Positions 8,732 to 19,403 of a stretch of DNA of 64,000 nt are shown here, one piece after another. The position numbers and the translations under genes were made by a program. The stretch is from the NCBI RefSeq assembly GCF_017355955.1, contig NZ_JAFFID010000001.1:806001-870000 (forward strand), written 5' to 3'. Under the pieces are notes generated by a model, which saw only the letters and a program-made list of their open reading frames with translations, made no database searches and was not told the origin of the DNA. Source of the stretch: Sabulibacter ruber. GTDB taxonomy: Bacteria > Bacteroidota > Bacteroidia > Cytophagales > Hymenobacteraceae. Numbering within the stretch: the stretch's first letter is position 1; each line of letters starts with the position of its first letter.

Positions 8732-8759
8732 AAAGTGTAACCGTTGATGGTTACACTTT
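8732..8759. terminator. Bidirectional intrinsic terminator
   Basis: AAAGTGTAACC and GGTTACACTTT form a perfect 11-bp stem with a 6-nt loop, flanked by A- and T-rich ends. It lies between the convergent phosphoesterase gene and the 58-aa gene and can serve both. Confidence 0.85.
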
Positions 8760-8831
8760 CAACTATCTTGTGGTAAGAGTAAATGCGTCCAATTTGCCGA
8801 AAGGCAGCAGGCGATAGAAAAAACGCAGTAA

Positions 8832-9008
8832 TTACTCAGCAGCTGCCTCAGTAGTGGCGGCCGGAGCGGTAGCGAAACGAGCTTTCAGCTCTTCAATATC
8901 TACGTTTTTGATTACTGGAGTACTCAACAACTGCTTAATCACGCGCTGCTTGTTGTTCTGTCTTGCTTTATTCTTACGGTCTTTTCTTTTTAATCTAGTA
9001 ACTGCCAT
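8832..9008 (-). CDS. Small basic conserved-looking protein, 58 aa, unassigned
   Basis: This short gene runs from the ATG at 9008 to a TAA at 8832. The N-terminal half is strongly basic (MAVTRLKRKDRKNKARQNNK), the middle reads RVIKQLLSTPVIKNVDIEEL, and the tail is Ala/Thr-rich and acidic at the end. It has its own well-formed promoter (9033-9063) and a terminator. The composition suggests RNA or ribosome contact, as in small ribosomal proteins, but I do not recognise a named family and do not assign one. The rightward reading across it (8854-9084) is only an upstream extension of the threonine aldolase frame. Confidence 0.8.
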   Translation of the reverse strand: MAVTRLKRKDRKNKARQNNKQRVIKQLLSTPVIKNVDIEELKARFATAPAATTEAAAE

Positions 9009-9032
9009 CGGTCAATATTTAAAATTGAATCG

Positions 9033-9063
9033 CAAAAGTAAGTTATTACTTTTACAATCTCAA
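9033..9063 (-). promoter_or_regulatory. Promoter of the 58-aa gene
   Basis: Reading leftward, TTG (9061-9063), a 20-nt spacer and TACTTTTG (9033-9040) match the Bacteroidota TTTG-N19-21-TAnnTTTG promoter. The start codon follows about 25 nt later. Confidence 0.75.
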
Positions 9064-9084
9064 CAATTACGCCTAAAAAAACAC

Positions 9085-10113
9085 ATGAATCCTTTGATAG
9101 ATCTCCGGAGCGACACCGTTACCAAGCCCAGCCCTGCCATGTTGGAAGCCATGTTCCAAACCCAGGTGGGAGACGATGTCTACAGTGAAGATCCTACCGT
9201 GAATGAATTGCAGGCTTACGGGGCCAGCCTTTTCGGGATGGAGGCCGGTCTTTTCTGCCCTTCCGGCACCATGACCAACCAGATTGCCATCAAACTGCAC
9301 ACCCAGCCTTTGTCTGAGGTAATCTGTGAACGCACCAGCCACATCTATTTATATGAAGTAGGCGGCATTGCCTTTAACTCGGCGGCCTCGGTACACCTGA
9401 TTCAGGGCACGAGGGGGAAAATCACGCCTCAGCAGGTGGCCGATGGCATCAACCCAGACAACATCCATCATCCGGTTACCAGTCTGGTGTCTCTGGAGAA
9501 CACCAGCAACAAAGGCGGCGGTTCTTATTATACACTGCCCGAAATTGCGGCTATTTCTGAGGTATGCCGCCAGAACAACATTCCCCTGCACCTGGACGGC
9601 GCCCGCGTGTTCAATGCCTTGGTAGCCACCGGCGAAAACCCGCAGGAATACAGCCGCTATTTCAACACCATCTCGGTTTGCCTTTCCAAAGGATTGGGCG
9701 CTCCGGTGGGTTCCCTTCTCTTGGGCCCGAAACCACTGATCGAAATAGCCAAGCGGGTGCGCAAAGCTTTAGGCGGAGGGTGGCGCCAGGCCGGTTTCTT
9801 AGCCGCCGCCGGACTTTATGCACTTAAAAACAACATTCAGCGCCTGCAAATTGACCATGATAGGGCTGCCCTGTTAGGCAAAGTGCTGCAGGAAACCTCC
9901 TATGTAGTGGAAGTGCTCCCGGTGGATACCAACATTGTCATCTTCACACTGGCCCCGGAGGTGAACCCCAACGTTTTTATCAGCTACCTGGAAGGGAAAG
10001 GAATCCTGGCCTCCACCTTCGGTCCGCAGCAAATCAGAATGGTCACGCATCTGGATTTAACCGATGCCATGATTCTGGAAATCATCACGGCCATTCAGAG
10101 TTTCAAGGACTAA
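9085..10113 (+). CDS. ltaE: Low-specificity L-threonine aldolase
   Basis: This PLP enzyme cleaves L-threonine or allo-threonine to glycine and acetaldehyde. The start is the ATG at 9085 (342 residues), since DLRSDTVTKPS is the family's normal N-terminus and the in-frame extension to 8854 covers another gene. Visible are the cofactor-phosphate region CPSGTMTNQ, LHLDGARVFNA (Asp that contacts the pyridine ring), and the Schiff-base lysine in CLSKGLGAPVGS. An element-A hairpin follows 14 bp after the stop. It stands alone, with no glycine-metabolism neighbour. Confidence 0.93.
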   Translation: MNPLIDLRSDTVTKPSPAMLEAMFQTQVGDDVYSEDPTVNELQAYGASLFGMEAGLFCPSGTMTNQIAIKLHTQPLSEVICERTSHIYLYEVGGIAFNSAASVHLIQGTRGKITPQQVADGINPDNIHHPVTSLVSLENTSNKGGGSYYTLPEIAAISEVCRQNNIPLHLDGARVFNALVATGENPQEYSRYFNTISVCLSKGLGAPVGSLLLGPKPLIEIAKRVRKALGGGWRQAGFLAAAGLYALKNNIQRLQIDHDRAALLGKVLQETSYVVEVLPVDTNIVIFTLAPEVNPNVFISYLEGKGILASTFGPQQIRMVTHLDLTDAMILEIITAIQSFKD

Positions 10114-10127
10114 GAATACCTTTAGAT

Positions 10128-10179
10128 ACTTCTTTGTTTTGGGGCTGCTTTTACTAAAATGGTACCAAAACAAAGAAGT
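10128..10179. repeat. Element A copy 4, terminator-like palindrome
   Basis: A perfect 15-bp stem, ACTTCTTTGTTTTGG (10128-10142) and CCAAAACAAAGAAGT (10165-10179), surrounds the core GGCTGCTTTTACTAAAATGG. The outer stem is unlike other copies in sequence yet fully paired, evidence of selection on the fold. Confidence 0.8.
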
Positions 10180-10244
10180 GTTTGATTAGAGTATAAACTC
10201 AATAGAGTTTACTATCTTAAATAGAAAATACATCTAGCAGCTAT

Positions 10245-11264
10245 TTGATAAAGTATATACTCCCCCTGTTTATTTTTCTGTTTCTAAGTAGTGATTCATT
10301 TTCTCAAATAGAGAATTACCACAACTTTTACTCAGTAGATCAACATGCATTAGGAACCCCTAAAAACCATCATAAAGACGTAACTGGTTTAACTAATTAT
10401 CTGATTAAACCTTTTGACTCAGATATTGAGAAAGCCAGAAGCATTTACTCCTGGATAGTCGCTAATATCAGGTATGATCATGCCTTAGCAAAACAGAAAA
10501 ACAGAAAACGGTCCTCTATAAAGCTCATATTAAACAAGAAAAGAGCCGTTTGCTTAGGCTACAGTGACCTATACAAAGCAATGTGTACTATTGCAGGCAT
10601 TGAATGTGTGGTTGTACCTGGGTATTCACGCTTCTATAACTTCAACGCAAAAAGGAAAGAGAGATTCACTTGGTCTGACCACGCCTGGAATGCAGTAAAA
10701 CTTACCGGGAAGTGGCACCTGCTTGATGCCACCTGGGAGAGAAAGGAAGAGGAAAAGAATGGAAAAACCATTGGGCAGGAGTATTTCCTGGCCAACCCCA
10801 AAAGCTTTGTTCTAGACCATCTCCCTGAAAATCCAACCTGGCAATTACTCTCATGTCCTATCTCCTTGAATGATTTCAAAACAGGAACGGATGAGTTAAC
10901 TAAGCAATTAGATAATGATGCATTTTGTATTAGCTTTAAAGACAGTATAGCAGCACTTCATAAGCTCCATCCTGCCCTGAAAGAATTAAAAGAAGCGCAG
11001 GATGCCTATCATTATAACCCAGATAATCATTTATCAATCGGTCTAGGTCTTTATAACTATGGATCATTTCTATGCAACATCAATTCAGTCAACAAAGAAA
11101 TTGATGTGGATGCAAGGAAACAAGGACTTTCCCAAGGGCTTACATATTACAAGGAATCCTTAAAACATTTAAGGAAAGCAAAGAAGCCACTCATTGTGCT
11201 TTCCTGTAAGAAGAAAATCAATTCGACTAAAAAGCAGCTCCAAAGATTAGAGAAAAAAAGTTGA
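10245..11264 (+). CDS. Exported transglutaminase-like protein
   Basis: The 339-residue frame begins with TTG; there is no in-frame ATG before the signal peptide (KYILPLFIFLFLSSDSFSQ). A transglutaminase-like core follows, with the likely triad Cys in RAVCLGYSDLYKA, His in SDHAWNAV and Asp in LLDATWER. Such proteins can be proteases, peptide cyclases or structural modules, and the reaction here is not determined. The C-terminal third is helical and of no known family. The gene is clearly more AT-rich than its neighbours, with many AAA, ATT and TTA codons, which suggests recent acquisition. Confidence 0.82.
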   Translation: MIKYILPLFIFLFLSSDSFSQIENYHNFYSVDQHALGTPKNHHKDVTGLTNYLIKPFDSDIEKARSIYSWIVANIRYDHALAKQKNRKRSSIKLILNKKRAVCLGYSDLYKAMCTIAGIECVVVPGYSRFYNFNAKRKERFTWSDHAWNAVKLTGKWHLLDATWERKEEEKNGKTIGQEYFLANPKSFVLDHLPENPTWQLLSCPISLNDFKTGTDELTKQLDNDAFCISFKDSIAALHKLHPALKELKEAQDAYHYNPDNHLSIGLGLYNYGSFLCNINSVNKEIDVDARKQGLSQGLTYYKESLKHLRKAKKPLIVLSCKKKINSTKKQLQRLEKKS

Positions 11265-11310
11265 TGAAAAATCGCCTGTATCTTTTAATTCACTCCTAGA
11301 AAATTAGATT

Positions 11311-11318
11311 TACTTTTG
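11311..11318 (+). promoter_or_regulatory. Promoter -7 element upstream of map
   Basis: TACTTTTG fits TAnnTTTG and lies 44 nt before the map start. No clear TTTG -33 element is seen at the usual distance, so the call rests on the -7 box. Confidence 0.5.
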
Positions 11319-11361
11319 GTTTGAAAACTGTATTACCAACAAAACCTGAAGCGTAATTACC

Positions 11362-12120
11362 ATGTCCATCACCACAGAAGCAGAATTACTAGGAATGCAG
11401 AAAATCAGTGCCGCCGTGGCTGAAACCCTGCGTCAAATGCGGGAACACGCCAGACCCGGTATGACCACCAAGGAACTGGACGATTTTGGCGGCGAGCTTT
11501 TAGCGGCGGCGGGGGCCAGATCTGCTCCTAAACTCACCTATGGGTTCCCGGGCTGGACCTGCATCAGCGTGAACAATGAGGTGGCGCATGGTATTCCGTC
11601 GGCTTCCAGAGTGCTGCAGGAAGGTGATTTGGTGAACATTGATGTTTCGGCGGAGTTAGGTGGATTCTGGGCCGATAACGGCGGCTCCTTTGTTTTGGGA
11701 CAGGATCTGCACCAGCGGCAGCCTTTAGTAGAGGCATCCCGGCAAATCCTGGAAAAAGCCTTGAGTCAGATAAAAGGCGGCGTGAAAGTTTCTGAGATTG
11801 GTTTTCTGATTGAAACAGAGGCCCGAAAGCGCGGCTATAAGGTCATCAAAAACCTGGCAGGCCATGGGGTGGGCAGAAGCCTGCACGAGGAACCGCATGA
11901 TATTCTGAACTGGGGCGATAAATTTAACCGCACCCGTTTCAAGAAAAACTCGGTAGTGGCCATTGAAACGTTTATCTCCACCGGTTCTACCTATGCCATT
12001 GAGCAGAAAGACGGCTGGACCTTACTTGGCAACAAAGGCGGGTTTGTAGCCCAGCACGAACACACCATTGTGGTGACCGATGGTAAACCTCTGATTCTGA
12101 CCGCCGCTAACGGTATCTAA
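11362..12120 (+). CDS. map: Type I methionine aminopeptidase
   Basis: MAP removes the initiator methionine from nascent proteins. The 252 residues match the type I length without a zinc-finger extension. Metal ligands and catalytic residues are visible: VAHGIPS (His), NIDVSAELGGFWADNG (both Asp), GHGVGRSLHEEPHDI (His), VAIETFIS (Glu) and QHEHTIVV (Glu near the end). This copy lies alone; in many bacteria the essential copy is next to infA in the ribosomal operon, so this may be a second paralogue. That is an inference. Confidence 0.95.
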   Translation: MSITTEAELLGMQKISAAVAETLRQMREHARPGMTTKELDDFGGELLAAAGARSAPKLTYGFPGWTCISVNNEVAHGIPSASRVLQEGDLVNIDVSAELGGFWADNGGSFVLGQDLHQRQPLVEASRQILEKALSQIKGGVKVSEIGFLIETEARKRGYKVIKNLAGHGVGRSLHEEPHDILNWGDKFNRTRFKKNSVVAIETFISTGSTYAIEQKDGWTLLGNKGGFVAQHEHTIVVTDGKPLILTAANGI

Positions 12121-12248
12121 AAAAATTTATCTTACCGGGAATAAGGGTAAACCCTTCTCTTTCTATCTCTATAATACAGATGCTGCTAATCTGTCGTTTG
12201 CCTGGGTGTTGTTCAGGATAATCCAATACAGAACCTTAGTTTTCTTAG

Positions 12249-13286
12249 ATGCCTTCCTTCCTTCGGTTGCCAATGGCGCGGTTCCTGTGGCTGCTCCTGT
12301 TCTTCGTGAGCGGGAGTGGCTTCTTGCATGCCAAACCTATTGTAGGCGCTAAGGTCCAAAATCACCGGAGTGCATTCATTTCAACCCTTTCCAGCAGATT
12401 ACCCTCCATCGCCCTCCCCTATTTTTTTGCCGGAAGTGATTCTACCTCCTGCATCATTCCTTTCACCCGGGCCGGAAACCTTATCCTTATCCAGGCCACC
12501 GCTGATACCACTGCCGGCAACTTCATTCTGGACACAGGAGCCCAAAACCTGGTATTGAACATCACCTACTTTCGGGATTACCCTAAAACCAAGGTAAGCA
12601 ACGCCGAGAGAACCAGTGTGACCGGTGCATCTCCTACGGTCCTGAAGACGGTGGTAAGGGATTTCTCCTTCGGTACCTTACGGTTTTTCAGAGCCAAGGC
12701 AGATTTAGTGAACCTGGGTCATATTGAGAACAGCAAGCGGGTGAAGATTCTGGGCTTGTTAGGGATGGAGCTGTTCCGGCAATGCGAAATGATCATTGAT
12801 TACGAGCGGAGCCTCATTTACCTTCACCAGATTGGCAAGAAGGAAGCAACTTCTTACCGCGGCAAAATGTTACAGGATACGGCCGCCTTTCATACCATGC
12901 CCATTGATCTGAAAGATAACCGGATAATCGCCCACACTGAGATGGCTGGCAAGAAAGTTGATTTCATCATTGACTCAGGCGCCGAGACCAACATCCTGGA
13001 CAGCCGCTTGCCCAACAAAGTATTTGAGAATGTAACGGTCACCGGCAGGGTTCTGGTAAGCGGCACCGGAAACCGCAAAATAGAAGCCTTGCGGGGAGAC
13101 TTGAAAAATATAAAGCTTGGGAGCCAGGACATTCCCTCACTGCCCGTGCTCATCACTAGCCTGGAGAACACCTGTTTTTCGTATAACGGATGTGTGAATG
13201 GCGTTTTAGGATTTGATTTTCTCGCGGCCAACAATAATAAAATAGGCTTTAATTTTGTGAGGCGCGAAATGTACATATGGAAATAA
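12249..13286 (+). CDS. Exported retropepsin-like protein with two aspartic protease modules
   Basis: The protein has 345 residues, or 337 if it starts at the ATG at 12273. A signal peptide (RFLWLLLFFVSGSGFLHA) is followed by two retropepsin-like halves. The first active-site motif is FILDTGAQNLVL (Asp95) and the second FIIDSGAETNIL (Asp242). Each half also has a matching hydrophobic-Gly segment (ILGLLGMELF, and VLGFDFLA near the end). Two D[TS]G motifs in one chain would allow an internal pseudo-dimer like pepsin, whereas bacterial retropepsins usually carry one. The stop overlaps the start of the next gene by 10 nt, so the two are translationally coupled. Confidence 0.85.
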   Translation: MPSFLRLPMARFLWLLLFFVSGSGFLHAKPIVGAKVQNHRSAFISTLSSRLPSIALPYFFAGSDSTSCIIPFTRAGNLILIQATADTTAGNFILDTGAQNLVLNITYFRDYPKTKVSNAERTSVTGASPTVLKTVVRDFSFGTLRFFRAKADLVNLGHIENSKRVKILGLLGMELFRQCEMIIDYERSLIYLHQIGKKEATSYRGKMLQDTAAFHTMPIDLKDNRIIAHTEMAGKKVDFIIDSGAETNILDSRLPNKVFENVTVTGRVLVSGTGNRKIEALRGDLKNIKLGSQDIPSLPVLITSLENTCFSYNGCVNGVLGFDFLAANNNKIGFNFVRREMYIWK

Positions 13287-14758
13287 ACAGGAACCGGCTT
13301 TCTCAGCAAATTTGGCTTCGCCTCTGCTGGTGTACTATCTTCTTGGTAGTTGGCCTACAGGTGCACCTTTTTGCCCAGACACCGGGAAAAAAATACATGG
13401 TACGGGACGGTCGCATGCTCATTGAGCTGAGCAAGCAATTGGCCCCCACCTCCGTTGACAGCTTTCTGGTTCAGTTCAACCTGACTGATCTGGGCCTCAA
13501 GCATTTTCTAAAGACCGGCAACCCAGATTCTCTGCAGCAGCAAGGCTGGCATATTGAGCACAATTCAGACCAGCTTGTCGTGATCACCAAACCCCTTATG
13601 GTCTTTGAAAGCATCAAAGATCCGGTGGACCGCATCATCTTCACTGAGAAGCACCCAGACATGGTAGACCTTTTCCCTATCATCAACCAACAGGTGGTGT
13701 TTGGGTACAATCGGTTTAAAAACAAGGGTCTTTTCCCGGAAAGGGACTCGGTGGTCACGTTTTACCTCCGGAATAACCCCTCGGCCCGAAAAGTCTACCT
13801 GGCCGGTACCTTTAACCGGTGGTCGCCCAACAGTTTGAAGATGACCAGGGTAGACAGCGGGTGGATTGCCCAGGTGCCCCTGCAAGCGGGAAAACACTTG
13901 TATAAATTTGTCATTGACGAGCATTGGGAGCTTGATTTTGACAATCAACTGCGCGAGAACGACGGCCGGGGCAATATCAACTCAGTGTACTACAAGACCA
14001 ATGTGGTTTTCCGGCTGAATTCCTTCCAAAACGCCAAAAGGGTGTACCTGGCCGGGAGCTTCAACAACTGGCGCGAGCGGAATTTACAGATGACCAAAAC
14101 CGCACGGGGGTGGGAACTACCTCTATTCCTGGCCCAAGGCTCCCATGTCTACAAGTTCATTGTAGACGGAAGATGGTACCATGACACCACCAACCCTGAA
14201 ACTGTACCGGACGGGCACAACGGTGTGAACTCTATCCTCCGGATTGGGCCTACGCACCTGTTCAAACTTGACGGTTACACCAATGCCCGGGAGGTGTTTC
14301 TAGCCGGTAACTTCAACAACTGGCGGGACTTTGAATTACCCATGAAGAAAACCCCATCGGGCTGGGAACTTCCCTACTCCATAGGGCCGGGTAATTATGA
14401 GTACAAATTCAAAGTGGACGGGAAATGGGTACTTGACCCATCTAATCCTCTCAAGGTAAAGAACAACGAAGGAACCGGTAACTCTTACCTGATTCTTTCC
14501 CCTAACCACACCTTCCGGTTGAAGAATTATGGCCAGGCCAAGGCAGTCTATCTGGCTGGAGACTTTAACAACTGGGATCCCAATGCCCTGCTCATGAAGA
14601 AAGAAGGCAATGATTGGGTGTTCAGTCTGCATTTACCGGTGGGCAAAAACCGCTATAAATTCATTGTAGACGGTGAGTGGATTATTGACCCAGACAACAA
14701 ACTCTGGGAACAGAACGAGCACCAAACGGGCAACTCCATCATCTGGGTAGAGCAATAA
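13277..14758 (+). CDS. Secreted protein with four tandem CBM48/AMPK-type glycogen-binding-like modules
   Basis: The protein has 493 residues. A signal peptide (about 12-34) leads to a region of about 120 residues of unknown fold. Four E-set modules of about 84 residues follow; each carries the same core strand, VYLAGTFNRW (173), VYLAGSFNNW (256), VFLAGNFNNW (340) and VYLAGDFNNW (424), followed by YKF(V/I/K)VDG. This matches CBM48-like domains that bind alpha-glucans or serve as structural modules in amylases and AMPK beta subunits. No catalytic domain is attached. It overlaps the protease gene by 10 nt, and the two are probably made together. Glucan binding is inferred. Confidence 0.85.
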   Translation: MEINRNRLSQQIWLRLCWCTIFLVVGLQVHLFAQTPGKKYMVRDGRMLIELSKQLAPTSVDSFLVQFNLTDLGLKHFLKTGNPDSLQQQGWHIEHNSDQLVVITKPLMVFESIKDPVDRIIFTEKHPDMVDLFPIINQQVVFGYNRFKNKGLFPERDSVVTFYLRNNPSARKVYLAGTFNRWSPNSLKMTRVDSGWIAQVPLQAGKHLYKFVIDEHWELDFDNQLRENDGRGNINSVYYKTNVVFRLNSFQNAKRVYLAGSFNNWRERNLQMTKTARGWELPLFLAQGSHVYKFIVDGRWYHDTTNPETVPDGHNGVNSILRIGPTHLFKLDGYTNAREVFLAGNFNNWRDFELPMKKTPSGWELPYSIGPGNYEYKFKVDGKWVLDPSNPLKVKNNEGTGNSYLILSPNHTFRLKNYGQAKAVYLAGDFNNWDPNALLMKKEGNDWVFSLHLPVGKNRYKFIVDGEWIIDPDNKLWEQNEHQTGNSIIWVEQ

Positions 14759-14765
14759 GGCAACT

Positions 14766-14816
14766 CCTTCCCGTTTCAGGTCTGTATTCTGGAAAACAGG
14801 CCTGAAACGGGGAAAG
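14766..14816. repeat. Element A copy 5, terminator-like
   Basis: CTTCCCGTTTCAGG pairs with CCTGAAACGGGGAAAG around the core TCTGTATTCTGGAAAACAGG. It lies 8 bp after the CBM48-like gene and probably terminates that transcript. Confidence 0.78.
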
Positions 14817-14989
14817 TCTCACAAATACCTGAATATTCCTTTTCTACCTTCTGAGAGTTGCCTCTGCACAGAAGGTTTCTTCTGCTCCAAAAAAGGAACA
14901 TTCTTTTCCCCTAAAGCCAGAACATGGGTGAGCTGCATTGAAGCAAAAGTGCTAACTTCCACCGTCTGCACCTGACTCACCGCTCAACT

Positions 14990-15697
14990 ATGAAAAGAAC
15001 TCTTTCCTTTCTCTTCTGTGGCCTTCTCCTTTGTGGCTGCACCACTACCAAACAGACGCCTTCCATGGAGGTCCCAGATGAGGTACAGGAACCGGGTTAT
15101 CTTACCCAATCTTTGTTCACAGATAAAACCGCCACCGTCTCAGAAGAGAACATCCAGCGCATTTTGTCCAGCCAGTACAAACTACCGGCTACCGCCAGGG
15201 TGGCCCTGGTGAAATTGGAGGCGCCTTCCTCCCGAAGCTATTACTGGAACGATGAAGATTACCAGAAAACCCAGCAGGCATATGTTGACCAACTGAACGA
15301 AGAACTGAGGAAGAACAGCAGGGTTCAGCAGGTGGCTACCATCCCTGATTTGCTCCTCCCCCAACCCGCCACGTTCACCGGCATCCGCGAGGCAGCCGTA
15401 CGCATGCAGGCAGACCTGGTGCTGGTTTACTCCATCTCCAACGACATCTATTCAAAATACAAGCTGTTTTCCAAAACCGACATCAAAGCCTTTGCCACCA
15501 CCCAGGTGCTTCTGATGGACGTAAGAACCGGCCTTGTACCCTTTACCACCGTAGTCACCCGGGAGTTCCAATCAAAGAAGGCCGAGAATGAGTTAGACAT
15601 CCTGGAAACCCGAAGAAGAATTCAGCGGGAGGCCGGACTGCTTACCATCAGGGAAATAGGTCAGCGGCTTTCAACCTTTCTGGCCAGCAAACCTTAA
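14990..15697 (+). CDS. Predicted lipoprotein of unknown function
   Basis: The protein has 235 residues. The N-terminal signal ends in a lipobox, LLLCGC, so Cys17 should be lipidated and the protein anchored in a membrane. The mature part includes ARVALVKLE and a segment QADLVLVYSISNDIYSKY followed by TTQVLLMDVRTG, a pattern seen in lipoproteins with an anticodon-binding-like alpha/beta fold; I do not assign it to a family. It has no close neighbour in the same transcript. Confidence 0.75.
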   Translation: MKRTLSFLFCGLLLCGCTTTKQTPSMEVPDEVQEPGYLTQSLFTDKTATVSEENIQRILSSQYKLPATARVALVKLEAPSSRSYYWNDEDYQKTQQAYVDQLNEELRKNSRVQQVATIPDLLLPQPATFTGIREAAVRMQADLVLVYSISNDIYSKYKLFSKTDIKAFATTQVLLMDVRTGLVPFTTVVTREFQSKKAENELDILETRRRIQREAGLLTIREIGQRLSTFLASKP

Positions 15698-15748
15698 CCC
15701 CAAATCAAAGAACCTAGTCGGGCTGCTACAATGTAATCCTTTGCGGGA

Positions 15749-17512
<1,764 letters not shown>

Positions 17513-17530
17513 TAACCCTTAAACACATCT

Positions 17531-19351
17531 ATGGATAGAAATTCCGCAATAGGCATGGGCCTGATTGCCGTAATTATACTGGCTTACAGTATATTCTTTA
17601 TGGATAAGCCGGAGCAAAAGCCGGTACAGCAACCTAAGAAAGTAACTACTGCCGCTCCGGCGGCCAACACTAATCAGGCCAATGATTCCTTGGCCAATGC
17701 ACAACGGGTAGCCCAGTTGGGCGAGTTTGGTGCTTTAGCAACTGGTCAAAACCAAACCACCGTTCTGGAGAACCAGGTACTGCGGGTTACATTGGGCAGC
17801 AAGGGTGGCAAAGTGGAGCAGGTAGAACTGAAGAACTACAAAACCTGGGACAAAAAGCCGTTGATCCTGTTCGATACCGAGAGTAGCCAGCAGGAGTTCT
17901 CCTTCCAGACTAAAAACGGCCGTAATATCCGTTTGTCTGACCTGTTTTTCCAACCTTCTGCGTTGTCTAACCTTACGGTTAACAACAAACCCGCCAAGGC
18001 TATCACCTTTACTGCGCAGGTTGCTCCCGGGCAATCCATTGAACAGGTGTACACGCTTCGGGAAGACTCCTATGAGGTAGGTTACCAGTTGAACTTCCGC
18101 GGTATGGAAGGCGTGGTGGCGCAGCAGCCTATCCTGCTGACCTGGACCGATGAGTTGAAGCGTCTGGAGAAAGACATCAAGCAGAACCGCACCCACTCTA
18201 CCGTGAACTACTACACCGCCGAGGGAAGCTTTGACAAGCTGTCTGCCAGCGCCACGGAACCGGAGAGCGAAAAAATTGAAGAGCCGGTACGCTGGGTAGC
18301 CAACAAGCAGAATTTCTTCACGGCCGCCATCATTGCGCAGAACAACTTCGCCAACGCCGAGGTAAGCAGCCAATACAATGAGCAGGATACTACCCAGGTG
18401 AAGACCTTACAGTCTAAACTGACGATCCCGGTAGCCGATGCTTTAACCGGTAAAGCCAATTTCACTTACTTCTTCGGCCCGAACGACTATGACGTGCTGA
18501 AGAATGTAACCGAGGACTTTGACCGCAACCTGGAGCTCGGCTGGGGTATTTTCGCCTACGTGAACAAACTGCTCATCATCCCGGCGTTTGACTTCCTGGA
18601 AGACTTCATTCCTTCTTACGGTATCATCATCATTCTGTTGGTGCTTTACATCAAGTTGATCCTAAGTCCGCTTACCTACAAGTCGTACATCTCCATGGCG
18701 AAGATGAAGGTGCTGAAGCCGGAGATTGACGCCATCAAGGAGAAGAACGAAGGCGACATGCAGAAGACCCAGGCCGAGACCATGGCCCTGTACTCTAAAA
18801 TGGGCGTGAACCCCATGAGTGGCTGTATTCCTATGCTGCTGCAGATTCCTATCCTGTTTGCCATGTTCAACTTCTTCCCTAACTCCATTGAGTTACGGCA
18901 GGAGCCGTTCCTGTGGGCGCACGATTTGAGCACCTATGACGTGTTTGCCATGCTGCCGTTCACCATCCCGTTCTATGGCAATCACGTGAGTATGTTCACG
19001 CTGTTGATGACCGCCTCTACCATTCTGTACACGTGGTCTAACAACCAGGTGAGCACCGTGCAGGGCCCTATGAAGTTTTACTCTTACCTCATGCCGGTGA
19101 TCTTCATGTTCGTGCTGAACAGCTTCCCGGCTGGTCTGAGCTTCTATTACTTCGTGTCTAACATCGTGACCTTCGGGCAGCAAGCGCTCATCAGACGCTT
19201 CGTAGACGATGCCAAGATCCGGAAGAACCTGGAAGAGTATCAGGAGAAAAACAAAGGCAAAGAGCCAAAAGGCGGCTTCCAGAAAAGACTGCAGGAGGCA
19301 ATGAAAGCCGCTGCTGAACAGGAAGCAAGACGCAAGAAAGGCACTAAATAA
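17531..19351 (+). CDS. yidC: Membrane protein insertase YidC
   Basis: YidC inserts and folds inner-membrane proteins with or without SecYEG. The 606 residues have the Gram-negative layout: an N-terminal transmembrane helix (about 6-25), a large periplasmic beta domain (about 60-335), then the conserved 60KD_IMP core with five membrane segments (about 360-575), including PLTYKSYISMAKM and NPMSGCIPMLLQIPILFAMF. The basic C-terminal tail (KGGFQKRLQEAMKAAAEQEA) is typical and may contact ribosomes. It is in an operon with pyrG and ends at a strong terminator. Confidence 0.97.
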   Translation: MDRNSAIGMGLIAVIILAYSIFFMDKPEQKPVQQPKKVTTAAPAANTNQANDSLANAQRVAQLGEFGALATGQNQTTVLENQVLRVTLGSKGGKVEQVELKNYKTWDKKPLILFDTESSQQEFSFQTKNGRNIRLSDLFFQPSALSNLTVNNKPAKAITFTAQVAPGQSIEQVYTLREDSYEVGYQLNFRGMEGVVAQQPILLTWTDELKRLEKDIKQNRTHSTVNYYTAEGSFDKLSASATEPESEKIEEPVRWVANKQNFFTAAIIAQNNFANAEVSSQYNEQDTTQVKTLQSKLTIPVADALTGKANFTYFFGPNDYDVLKNVTEDFDRNLELGWGIFAYVNKLLIIPAFDFLEDFIPSYGIIIILLVLYIKLILSPLTYKSYISMAKMKVLKPEIDAIKEKNEGDMQKTQAETMALYSKMGVNPMSGCIPMLLQIPILFAMFNFFPNSIELRQEPFLWAHDLSTYDVFAMLPFTIPFYGNHVSMFTLLMTASTILYTWSNNQVSTVQGPMKFYSYLMPVIFMFVLNSFPAGLSFYYFVSNIVTFGQQALIRRFVDDAKIRKNLEEYQEKNKGKEPKGGFQKRLQEAMKAAAEQEARRKKGTK

Positions 19352-19364
19352 AGCTTACCTTTAG

Positions 19365-19403
19365 CCATAAAAAAGCCCGGTTTTCACCGGGCTTTTTTTA
19401 TGG
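19365..19403. terminator. Strong intrinsic terminator after yidC
   Basis: AAAAAAGCCCGG and CCGGGCTTTTTT form a perfect stem with a 6-nt loop and a T-run, extended by CCAT/ATGG. It lies 14 bp after the yidC stop. Confidence 0.92.

Noticed and set aside
8854..9084. N-terminal extension of the threonine aldolase frame
   Set aside because: It lies antisense to the 58-aa gene and its promoter; the normal family N-terminus begins at 9085.
17735..18373. 212-aa leftward frame opposite yidC
   Set aside because: A shadow of a strongly coding gene; no motif and no start signals.
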